DNA from: Rotaria socialis
Lineage: Eukaryota; Rotifera; Eurotatoria; Philodinida; Philodinidae
Reading direction: 5' to 3'
Length of the DNA stretch: 64,000 bases
Assembly: GCA_905331475.1 (NCBI GenBank)
Contig: CAJNYU010001441.1
Span: 124,001-188,000 of the forward strand
The notes under the pieces are model-generated. The model worked only from the letters and a program-made list of their open reading frames with translations. It was not told where the DNA came from and did no database searches. Position 1 is the stretch's first letter. Each line of letters begins with the position of its first letter. The position numbers and the translations under genes are program-made. Below, in pieces: positions 54,810 through 64,000 of the stretch.

Positions 54810-55793
54810 ATGGCGACAGCATTTCTTGCTGTTGGCGTAGTGTTAATTCTCTATGTAGGCTATCGCTTATGTAAACATTTATTTCCACCGCCGAACATAA
54901 GTCCTAATGGTAAATACATTTTAATAAGTAGTTGTGATTCAGGCATTGGCCATGCACTAGCCATCGATCTTGATAAACAGGGTTTTAATGTATTGGCAGG
55001 TGTTTATGATCCGGACAATGAAGAACGTGTTGCTAGTCAATTATCAAGTCGAGCTACTGTTTTCTGTCTCGATGTAACGCGTCAAGAAGAAATAGATGCT
55101 GCCTATAATATGGTGACAGAAAAAACCAATACCCTGCATGCATTAATAAACAATGCTGGAATATCCGCAAATGGCTTGATTGACTGGGTATCCGTTGAGA
55201 CTATGCAAAAATTAATGGATGTTAATTTTTTTGGACATGTTAAAATGACGAAAACGTTTTTACCATTACTAATATCACGACGTCACTCGCGAATAGTAAA
55301 TATTTGTTCAGTTGCTGGTTATTTAGTTAAACCTGGAGCGGCAGCATATGCAGCGTCGAAATTTGCATTAGAAGCTTTTTCGGATTGTCTACGCCGCGAA
55401 ATGCACTCGTGGGGCTTACATGTATGCATTGTTGAACCAGGGTTTATGAGAACGCCGATTATTGAAGGACGTGATCGTGTATGCCGTGAGGAATGGTCAA
55501 AACTTGATAGTCAGACTCGAGATCGATGGGGAGAAGAATTTTTTCACGATTTCATACATGGATTAGAAAGAAGTCCTTTTGTTATCAATGCTGAAAATCC
55601 TCAAAAAGTAGTGCAAGCAATTCGTCATTCTGTTATGAATAGTGTTCCACGTATTCGTTATCGACCAGGATGGCAGTCGAGTCTTTTTCTTTTCCCAATT
55701 TCTATGCTACCGGCTTGGTTAACAGATCTTATTATGATAAAAATGCACACTGAACATGTTTCACCGGCTGGTCTTCTACACCAGCATAATTAA
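54810..55793 (+). CDS. Short-chain dehydrogenase/reductase (retinol/17-beta-HSD-like)
   Basis: Intronless gene, 327 aa from the ATG at 54810. A hydrophobic N-terminus (FLAVGVVLILYVGYRLC) would anchor it in the ER membrane. The Rossmann motif reads SSCDSGIGHALA (classical TGxxxGxG varied to SxxxSGIG, as in RDH/HSD17B6-type enzymes). Next come INNAG, catalytic Ser in NICSVAGYL and YAASK. EPGFMRTPI follows the active site. These enzymes oxidise or reduce retinoids or steroids with NAD(H)/NADP(H); substrate cannot be inferred. An in-frame upstream Met at 54705 exists, but it lies in AT-rich sequence just past the mariner-like end. The ATG at 54810 starts the membrane anchor and follows an acceptor-like TTAG, so I prefer it. 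Confidence 0.9.
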   Translation: MATAFLAVGVVLILYVGYRLCKHLFPPPNISPNGKYILISSCDSGIGHALAIDLDKQGFNVLAGVYDPDNEERVASQLSSRATVFCLDVTRQEEIDAAYNMVTEKTNTLHALINNAGISANGLIDWVSVETMQKLMDVNFFGHVKMTKTFLPLLISRRHSRIVNICSVAGYLVKPGAAAYAASKFALEAFSDCLRREMHSWGLHVCIVEPGFMRTPIIEGRDRVCREEWSKLDSQTRDRWGEEFFHDFIHGLERSPFVINAENPQKVVQAIRHSVMNSVPRIRYRPGWQSSLFLFPISMLPAWLTDLIMIKMHTEHVSPAGLLHQHN

Positions 55794-55997
55794 AAGAAGT
55801 TTATTTACGCAAAAAAATCATAAACCCAATATATCGATGACAAAAACTTTCTCTTATGTACACTATATCATAGGCTTCTAAAAGAAAAAAGGACAATATC
55901 CAAGGAGATAAATGTGTTGATTTGTTAACATATAAAATATTTACGCAATAAAATAATTCGAAAAGTAATCGTCACTATTTACAAATAAAGAATTGGA

Positions 55998-56413
55998 TCA
56001 CATTAACTCAATATCGTTGTTTCTACTTTCTGTTCGAGATCCCAACTGATTATAGCCAGTGTTGAATTTAATATTCGTTAGTTCATCATTATTTGTCTCG
56101 AATCGATCACTGAAAAAAATAGTTAGAATAATAAAAACATTTTCGAAATAATTTTCTCTTACTCTTGAAAATTTCGTTGTTGAATTTTTGATAGAAAACT
56201 ATCTGAGAGTCGATGTGAATTAAGTCCTTGGTTTTGTGGATAATCTTCGGCAGTCAAAATTAGATAATTATCATCCGGAATTATAGGATTAAATTCCCTC
56301 GTTTCAGGCGATATTTTATACGATAGATGAACATCGATTGTAAAACAAATCATTGCAAGCATGAATAAAGGAGTACACAATGCCATTCTTTGTTGATTAA
56401 CTAATAAAAACAT
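55998..56413 (-). CDS. Small secreted or membrane-anchored protein, unknown
   Basis: Two minus-strand exons: 56413-56163 and 56109-55998 (120 aa). The N-terminus has a hydrophobic stretch (LCTPLFMLAMICFTIDVHLS) that fits a signal peptide. An alternative start at the second Met (56386) would place it ideally. The mature part is polar and rich in Asn, Asp, Ser and Gln, with no Cys, and ends NNDIELM. No dibasic sites typical of neuropeptide precursors were seen, and I do not recognise the family. The splice sites are good GT-AG and phases match. Confidence 0.6.
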
Positions 56414-56689
56414 GTATTCTGCATTTTCCTTATATACTAATATGAACGGAAGTATATTTTGTCTGACATTTCTTTTATGTAAATCTGTGACTTTTAAGTA
56501 TAAGGAAACGTCATATTTAATCAGCAGCTCGCGTGCTCACTAGCTAGTCTTCAATGATATTCTATGATGTCAAGATTTAATCAGAATAATAACACATAAA
56601 TCTTACCAGTGAGATATTATTATTATTATTAACCGTTACGTATTAATTCATACAAGTAATACATGAACACAAAAACATTTACTCTTCGT

Positions 56690-57000
56690 CGCTACTATCT
56701 TTAGCATCCTTTAAAACATCTATATATAGATGAAAAATACTTCGTTAGACTTTCTGATATGCATAAAAATCTTTATCAAGAATATATTTGTTTTTTCCTA
56801 GCTTAAGCTTTTCATCGTCGGGTATATTTTTCGCTTTTATTGGTCTTGTTGTGCGCTTTTGAGCCTGTTCTTACTCGATATAAATAATTCTTGTACAAAA
56901 GTGCTTTTTCTCCTTTTTGAGTGGCTGACCAAGTGAACTTAGTATTCATTGCGTCAAATGAAATATCACTTTTTCTCATCATTTTATATGTATCAATCAT
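56690..57000 (-). pseudogene. Possible FLYWCH-like fragment
   Basis: The minus-strand frame from 57000 reads TKFTWSATQKGEKALLYKNY, like the start of a FLYWCH domain (S-x-KG-x-LxY-x-xYxY). It lacks the downstream Trp-Cys and stops at 56812. Nearby minus-strand pieces (IPDDEKLKLGKNKYILD; DVLKDAKDSSDEE) are in other frames. Could also be the 3' part of a small spliced gene. Weak call. Confidence 0.25.
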
Positions 57001-57035
57001 ACAAAAAAATCATAATCAATTTCGAAATAACTAAT

Positions 57036-57126
57036 CAATTGAAAATGGTCGCAGTTTGGAAACGCAATAAAAATGAGACAATAAAATTTCAATCGTTCCA
57101 AACTGTGGTCATTTTTCAGTAATTGG
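57036..57126. repeat. Short palindromic MITE/hairpin (about 91 bp)
   Basis: Arms GGTCGCAGTTTGGAAACG and CGTTCCAAACTGTGGTC are imperfect inverted copies around an AT-rich loop. The arms extend outward through GAAAATGG/CATTTTTC and CAATT/AATTG. No target duplication established. Confidence 0.55.
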
Positions 57127-58448
57127 CTTAATTTTTGCCCGCAATTAGTAAGCTACGAAGCTACGTTATTAACAATGTCGCTCTATTACTCTGACTACAG
57201 AATAACGTGGTAATAGCTAACGAGTTGTGATTTTTAGTAATCGAACGAGAAGAGTTATAGATATTATTCACGACAAAATTCTACAAGATATTCACTTATG
57301 TCATGCTTTTATTAATTGAAGATTTGAACTGGATGTGAATATCAGAATGATATCAGCTGTATAAACTTCTTTTTTTCTTATTTAGTAGCAGATAATGAGA
57401 CGTATATATATATATATTGTCTCATTTGATTGTTGAAAACCACATCGTCTTAGCTGTTGTCATTGTTGAGTTTACAGCCACGCCTCTTGAATTTTGGCAC
57501 GAACACATTAACTAACTAATCGATAGAAGAAAAGATGTATTCTATTTTTCGTTCTCTTTGAAATAAGTATGACATGTATTCGTAAACAAAATTTTAATCG
57601 GTTTTTCTCTCAAATTAAATCTATGGTCAAATCAAACATAGAAAAAAATTTTGTTCTCCATGAAAATGTCCAAGAATATAACTCTGAATTTGATCTTATT
57701 TTGTTTCTCGCTATTGCGTAATAAGCTAATTATGATTGAAATCAACCATTAAGAGAAACATTGATGTAGCGATCTGCTATTGTATGTTCAACAATGAGAA
57801 AAAAGTCCGTGTGCGGTGATCAAGCTTAACTTTTCTTTAGTCTTAAAAAACGAACTCAACGTTTTTTTTTTCATCAATCTTAAATAGGGATTATCTAATA
57901 TCCTTATTTTGAAATATTTCTTACGAACGACATCATAGAAACATAAAATAAAGTTTTTTTAACTTATTTCGCATGATTAGTTCGACACTATTACTGACGA
58001 AGTCAACAAGTCGTCATCTCCCGTTTGAACACGAACAAGTAGATTAAGCGGCATAATACCATGTCAACAATATTCTTCATTCAATTGACCACGATCAGGG
58101 CCATCCAATGTCGATTTCCTACTGGGTGATCCCAAGAGTCAAACATATAGAAAAACTAAAATCCTCTCTTTCATCTCAATTTCTTTCCCTTCCCTTCCCT
58201 CTCTCTCTCTCTCTCTGTCTGTCTGTCTCTCTAGTCTGTTAATTACAATTCGCGATGACGACGTGTTTTTCAATATTGTAACAGTCGGTCGCGCTTTTCT
58301 TTGATGAACATGCATACCATATATGTACGTGATAGGGTGGCAGGCGTGCATGCGACACGTAATACGTATATTTTCCGGGAAACGAGAGAAAAAAATGAAA
58401 CATTTTTAGCCAACAGGTAGACGAATTGACATAAAACGAGAAATCAAG
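57127..58448. other. Intergenic region upstream of the zinc-finger gene
   Basis: No gene seen. Holds a (CT)n/(CTGT)n tract at about 58197-58230. Likely contains the zinc-finger gene promoter. Confidence 0.4.
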
Positions 58449-60309
58449 ATGAACGGAGAGAGAGAAGGAGAAGGAGAGGGAGAGGGAGAGGGAAAAGAGA
58501 GAAGGGGAAAAGAAATTAGTTGTATATCAATCAATTTCAATCGAGTATTAGCTAAAGAAGCCGCTATGAATAGTAAGTAATAAAATTCGAAGTTTTTTTG
58601 TATATTTCTCAATGCAAAATGTATAAATTTAGATTCGAAAAGTCCAGTTACAAAGGATGAAAAATCATCCAATGGGCACCATTTTTCTGAATCAAATCAA
58701 TCTGCATTTCGTCGTATATCATCAATTAAATCTGATCCAACTGATAAAATCAATGAAAAATCAACTAAAAATGGAACATCAATTTCATCGGATGATCTTC
58801 TTTTAAATAAATCTTCAATGCCAAATCCATTTTTATCACCATTAATTTCTTCATCATCTGATTTTCATTCTCATCTTGCTCTTCTTCGTCCGTTTCTTTC
58901 TCAAACTTTACCATTTGTTCCAACGCTTCCACCTCCAAGTTATTGGCATACACTGCCATTGTTTCATCCCTATCTATCTTCTTTTCGTCCATCTGGACTT
59001 CTTCCACTGCCACTTTCTTCATCACCATCATCCTCAGGAGCATCAGCAACAGCATCTCTTCAACCAAAAGCATCAACATCGACATCAACAAATGCAAACA
59101 ATAAAAAGTCCTCGTCCGCAACACACTATCATCAATATACAATTACAAATAATAATGTTCTTGTTCCATCTCCAGCATCCTTAATGGATTTTATTCGACG
59201 ACCAACAACATCCAATGGAGATACAACAAATGCACATCCAACATCGAATAGTTCAAAATCAAAGAATTTAAAAAAATATAAATGTGATATTTGTTCAAGA
59301 GCATTCTCGAGAAGCAATACATTAGTTACGCACAAGGTATTGTAGAAGACGAAGAAGAAAAAAAAACGCTTTCTTATCCAATAAGATTCTTTGTATTTTA
59401 ACCAATAAGAAATTAATCCAATAGTGACAGAAAAGAACACGATTGTTTCTTCCGTTATTCCGAGCAGAAAAAAAGAAAAAAAGTGTTTCACTACTTATCC
59501 ATTTGTCTCTCAGCATTGATTTTGTGTTAACAAATATATATATCTTAGCACATATATTCACTGGTTGTACTCTAATAGAACGTTTGATGTAATCGTGACA
59601 TATGTCCACTAACAGTAGTGTGAACGTGTGTCGGCTTGAATAACAAACGTTTTGACAGATTAACACCAATATTGATGATGATGATGATGATTGAACAATG
59701 GCTTATCTCAGCTAAAGACTTTTCTGTTCTTTACGGTTCTTTTAAACTTTATTTCTTTTTGGATTTCTAGCGTATTCATACGGGTGAAAAGCCATTTGTT
59801 TGTGAGGTATGCGATCGAGCGTTTCGTCAACCAGGAAATTTAACAAGACATAAATTAACGCATACAGCTGCGAAACCTTATGCATGTGAAATTTGTTCAA
59901 AAGCATTTAATCGAGCATCGAATCTTCATGCTCATCAACGTACTCATTCATTGATGATGCCTATGATGACAAAACCAACAACATCAACAAACAATAACAA
60001 TAATAATAATAATGGTCATGGCCATGGTCCTTATACATGTGCGAAATGTCATGAAGCATTTGAACATAAATTCGAACTTAGTTTGCATATAGCTGCAATA
60101 CATCATTCTGGTGAGTTTGATTTTTGATTAATAAAATTCGTTGATTAGACTATATTATTTTAGACATTAAATTGTTCCAAAAAAATAATGAAGAAGTTGA
60201 AGTTGACGATGGCGAGGACGATGATGATATTGAAGATGAACACTCGTTCGACAAAGAGGAAGATATGTCCGACGATAGCGAACAAAATATTGATTTACTT
60301 GAAAATTAG
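58449..60309 (+). CDS. C2H2 zinc-finger transcription factor
   Basis: Four exons: 58449-58572, 58633-59336, 59771-60110, 60164-60309. The product is 437 aa from the ATG at 58449, or 398 aa from the in-frame ATG at 58566. The upstream start encodes a GEGEG run from a GA-rich microsatellite, so the second start may be the true one. A long Ser/Thr/Pro/Asn-rich region precedes four C2H2 fingers. The first spans an intron (KCDICSRAFSRSNTLVTHK then RIHTGEKP). The next are VCEVCDRAFRQPGNLTRHK and ACEICSKAFNRASNLHAHQ. The fourth, after an Asn/Gly-His linker, is TCAKCHEAFEHKFELSLHI. The tail is strongly acidic (DDGEDDDDIEDE). Fingers 1-3 have standard spacing and probably bind DNA. I cannot assign an orthologue with confidence. 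Confidence 0.88.
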
Positions 60310-62420
60310 CTCGTTTTTCTTTTATCCGGTTTCGTTATCTTTTTTTCCCCTCTGTATTCTATTGTACAGATAAACGAAATTGACATGCACACACACACAC
60401 ATATATATATATATCATTAAATAAAACATCCAAACTGGAACAAAATACGCAAAAAAAAATGTTTTTTCTCCTAAAATTTAAATCATTGCACCATAAATCG
60501 CAGCGAATGGAAAATATAGCTGTCATGCAACAGTTCTTTTTTTCTTCTTCTAATCAACGGTTACTTTCTGCTTGCAATTGAGTCAATCGGTATATGTTGT
60601 CACTTACATTTGAAGAATCCTATCGAATAATACTTGCTGGGCATATTTCAACTTTACAAAAAACAAAATCATAAAACAGAAATTTCACGGCCAAGAAAAA
60701 TCAGCGCACGGATAGAATCGATCAACTATACAAGAATAATTTATTTATGATGTGGATGTTATTTTCGAATTTTTTCATGTAGTTTTACGTGTAATCAATT
60801 CATAGGAAATTTCAATGTTAGTAGAATCATCAGCAGAAAAACATACAACGAACCTTTCTGTATATCGAGAATCTTCTTTCAAAGTGACACATAGTGTCCG
60901 TAACTTACGAAATGTAAAGATCAACAACAATAAATATATTTTTTCATAAAATAGTCGGCGCATTACCGGACCCCATATATTGTCAACATTGTTTTGCATT
61001 ATTTTTTTTCAGGAAAAAATATATTATTAGCTAGAATTTGTAAGACTTTCTTATTCAATTAAGAAACTATTTTTTTGCTGCTTTTGTTGTAAATAAATAT
61101 GTGAAAAAAAGATTAGCGAGAAAAAATTTGTTTTTCTAGTCGTAACTTTTTATATTCATAGCTTCTAATTTCAAAGTTAATGTTCTTGGAAAAATTATTT
61201 CATGGATTGCCTATCACTCATCATTGCTAACGTCATAATTGTTTTGAATGTATATATTGATATTGCTAGCGTTTGCTCTTCCTGGATGCATGAAAAAGTT
61301 TTGAACAATATCATCTAAATGAAAATAGGTCAGTGTAAAAGATAGTTCGAACGTAAAGAAAAAATAAATTGATATGAAAGAGAATATAAATTAATAGAAA
61401 AGAGAAAGTAGTCTGAATCTAAAGAGAAAATAGACTCATATAAAAGAGAAAATAAATTGGTATAAAGGAGAAACTAGATGATTGCCTTTGGTAGACTTTA
61501 TTCAGTCTACAAATAAATTAAAATCGTGTACAAAGTCGAAAAGAAAATTTCCAGGGAGAAAGCTATAACGGAAAAAAATTCGAGCAGGGGGAAATCCTCC
61601 ACTGCACGCGCTCATCGTAAACTATGATTGTCAATAATTGTTTCCTTTTTTCGTAAATAGTCATCAGTAACTAACTATCCACCATCGAAAACATATCTAT
61701 TTCTATTCGATATGGATCACTCATCCCTTGTGATGATGCTGTAAAATTCATTCTACAGATTTTCATTTGTCATACGAACTTCTATTTAATCAATAGATGA
61801 ATTCGCGATAAATTATTCTAGATTTAATAAAGAGTTTCTATACGACGGATAAACAATGGCTGCCTTTCAAAGTCTTATTCGAAGAATGAATGTGAGATTC
61901 ACTTGTGAAATCAGATGGTAGCAAAACAGTAGAAGGAAAATTATATTATTTCTAATAGCTTTTGCAAAAAATCCGTTTTTCAACCGAGAAACTCATTGCA
62001 AATATTTTAGTATCTGTTCTACTGCACTGAAACATGATCGGAAATTTAATAATTCCAAACTAATGATCACAAATGACTATATTAAAACAAAGCCGGAACT
62101 GTTTAAATAATCGCAAATGATTTATTTGCTGCGCATCATATAATCTTCTTCTTCTATTGCAATGTAACTAATTATCCAAACAAGGAGAAAGTATGTTCAA
62201 AGGTCATTAAGGATTTGTCTTTTCTTCTTTTGCGAATGCTTGAAACTAAGTTTATGCTTTTAATCTATTGACAAACATAGTTTTACGTTTAAACGAGAGA
62301 GACATAATTGTACATAAACAAAGAACGTTGTTTAACTACTAAAATACTATTGAACAACAATAATTGTTTCTTTACTTTTCTTCTTTATCTCGCCAGTGCA
62401 TATATGCTGAAGATAAATAG
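60310..62420. other. Intergenic region with purine-rich degenerate tandem repeat
   Basis: Zinc-finger 3'UTR with an (AC)n(AT)n microsatellite (about 60389-60414), then AT-rich DNA. At 61340-61475 units such as AAAGAGAAAATA(A/G)A recur with spacing near 30 bp. No supported gene. Confidence 0.4.
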
Positions 62421-62779
62421 ATGCTAACTTTCAGACAAAGCGTGATACTTCTAGTCAGTATCATAACGATACTGGCTATTATTGCCATAATCACTGGCCT
62501 TTCTCCGCTCTATTGGCCGCATCCAACAAATTTATTTAACGAAAGTAACTAACCATGATTTTCTTCCCGACGTTGTATGAAATCTATGATCGATTTATTT
62601 TAGAGAATGCATCATTATCATTCGTTGAAATGAAGAACAATTCATCGGCTATGAAAACACCGTTAACTACACGTCCAAAATTAGTTTCAAAGAATTTAGG
62701 TGAATTAACACCTGATACAGTTACCACTGGATTACCCACAACGACAAATATAGTTTTAGCAAACTCTACTATTATTTAG
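62421..62779 (+). CDS. Small single-pass membrane protein, unknown
   Basis: Two exons: 62421-62544 and 62604-62779 (99 aa). A short polar start (MLTFRQS) is followed by a transmembrane helix (VILLVSIITILAIIAIITGL) and then a Thr/Asn/Ser-rich tail (TTRPKLV; TTGLPTTTN) suited to O-glycosylation. It ends NSTII. Splice phase matches and sites are GT-AG. No family recognised. Being short, it could also be an incomplete gene model, but the exon-intron structure supports reality. Confidence 0.55.
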
Positions 62780-62970
62780 CAATCAATCGTCGGCATGTAA
62801 TATTTATACAAACACGAAATGAGAAATTATCAAGTAGTTTAAATAGATATTGATTTGTTTCTCTTTAAATCATAAAAATAGATGAACTGTTATTGATTTT
62901 TAGTTTGTAATTAAATAAAAATATGAAGTAAAAAGAAAAACGAATTATATTATCATTATCATGATTCTGT

Positions 62971-63322
62971 TTTTTGTGTACTCAAAAAGTGAGTACACTG
63001 TAGATTCGGTCAGTGTGTCCGTCCGGCCGTTAACACGATAACTCTTGAAAGCCTCATCCAATTGCCATGAATTTTTGTACACAGAATGATCTCATCAATA
63101 TCTCAGTCGAGTTCGAAGATGAGAAGGATCCGTCAAGAAATGGCTGAGTTATTGAAAAACTTTTCATTAATGACCAGAGCATCCCTGAGGGGGAGGGGTA
63201 CAGGGATTTTTTCAAAAAAAAACATTTGTTTTTCTCAGAATTATTCATAACATATATAAGTCGACTCTGTTTTTGAAGTACACATAACAATTGGATGTAA
63301 ATCCGATGTTTCCGCATTTATT
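62971..63322 (+). repeat. Dispersed repeat D (copy 2)
   Basis: Matches the inverted copy at 28705-29229 at both ends. It begins with a hairpin (GTGTACTCAAAAAGTGAGTA), continues with ATTCGGTCAGTGTGTCCGTC, TCATCAATATCTCAGTCGAG and TTCGAAGATGA, and ends GATGTTTCCGCATTTATT. The middle is shorter than, and different from, copy 1. Confidence 0.7.
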
Positions 63323-64000
63323 TTGTTGCCTTATCGAATTCTAAAAGGAATGTTGAGGACGAAAATTTGGACCTCCGATAGGCGGCGCCGATATGCAATC
63401 AAAAAGAGCAAATGAACAAGCCCACGTTAGAGTATATGAACTATTTTCGAAGGATTAAGTTAACGGATGGTAAAGAAATATATCATACAATAGATAAAAT
63501 CAAACAATCTCCTTATGATAAGTAAAACCACCTTCATCGACTTTCGTTTTCTAATCCCTTAGAAGTTAGGTAAAAAGCTTTTACTTGTGACAAAAATTTT
63601 TAATTAAAAATATTAATCACTTTCTAAATGAATTAAACAACATACTATAGATCTTTCTAAACAAAAGCATATCTTGAAAATACGATATTGGTATTTCGTT
63701 ACTTTTTGCTTCAAAATTCATATTTGTTTTCTTTTCATTTCGATAGAAAATTCCGTGTAACTCTATGGATTCGAATGTTCTTTTAACAAACAACATGAAG
63801 TCGATGCAAAGTTAAACTAATATCGTTGGTTAACTTCCTAACATTCGAAAAGAGGAAGCATCACTCGTTGCTTTACATGAGGTTATTTATTTGATTTCTC
63901 CTACAAGAAAAGCGATCGAAAGCAAATATTACACGAAAGAATTGATACTTAAATAAAAACTTTGTTTTTACAATTTTCTTTTTTGAAACAAGTTTAAATC
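63323..64000. other. Window end, no gene seen
   Basis: AT-rich sequence with a small GGCGGCGCC patch at 63381-63389. No coding frame or repeat identified; possibly the edge of another element. Confidence 0.4.

Overview
The window is eukaryotic nuclear DNA. It is AT-rich, with compact multi-exon genes and GT-AG introns mostly about 45-65 nt long, separated by gene-poor stretches full of transposon remnants. The gene families point to a small protostome, most likely a bdelloid rotifer. The pointers are an ADP-ribosyltransferase-TPR fusion, divergent nuclear-receptor copies, FLYWCH remnants, a decayed rhodopsin-like GPCR and many hAT/MITE insertions. This assignment is an inference; no rRNA or mitochondrial marker is present.

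Layout. 1-6.7 kb: no convincing gene. 6.7-8.8 kb (+): a Polycomb RING-finger (PCGF) gene. 10.2-12.7 kb: a FLYWCH remnant, a hAT-like MITE and a nuclear-receptor pseudogene. 13.4-15.1 kb (-): a Cys-rich single-pass membrane protein. 16.8-18.0 kb (-): a PhyH-type dioxygenase. 18.4-20.3 kb (-): an intermediate-filament protein with a lamin-tail domain. 22.9-25.0 kb: a 2.1-kb element with 303-bp inverted terminal repeats and an internal fold-back. 26.5-30.5 kb (+): an ART-TPR pseudogene split by a stack of nested transposons. 31.5-32.1 kb (-): a secreted LURP-one-like protein. 33.2-34.9 kb: a MITE and a second nuclear-receptor copy (-). 37.5-38.8 kb (-): Na/K-ATPase beta. 41.1-46.2 kb (+): a SERCA calcium pump with two kinds of alternative exon. 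47.0-47.6 kb (+): myosin regulatory light chain. 48.9-49.8 kb (+): GPCR pseudogene. 51.5-53.3 kb (+): RBBP4/p55. 53.7-54.7 kb: a Tc1/mariner-like element. 54.8-55.8 kb (+): a short-chain dehydrogenase. 56.0-56.4 kb (-): a small secreted protein. 58.4-60.3 kb (+): a C2H2 zinc-finger protein. 62.4-62.8 kb (+): a small membrane protein. 63 kb: a dispersed repeat shared with the nested stack.

How the genes relate. There is no operon-like organisation. PCGF and RBBP4 both act in chromatin repression (PRC1; PRC2/CAF-1/NuRD). Na/K-ATPase beta, SERCA and the myosin light chain form a loose ion-transport/contractility neighbourhood. The most notable observations are: (1) two tandem exon cassettes in SERCA, each exactly 29 codons, that phase forces to be mutually exclusive; (2) three nested hAT-type insertions, each with a perfect 8-bp target duplication, plus a further repeat inside, in an already damaged ART gene; and (3) a C-terminal PLDLS motif, a CtBP-type docking site, on the PCGF protein. 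Exon coordinates were built by hand from splice sites and reading phase; all summed exon sets close to a whole number of codons.
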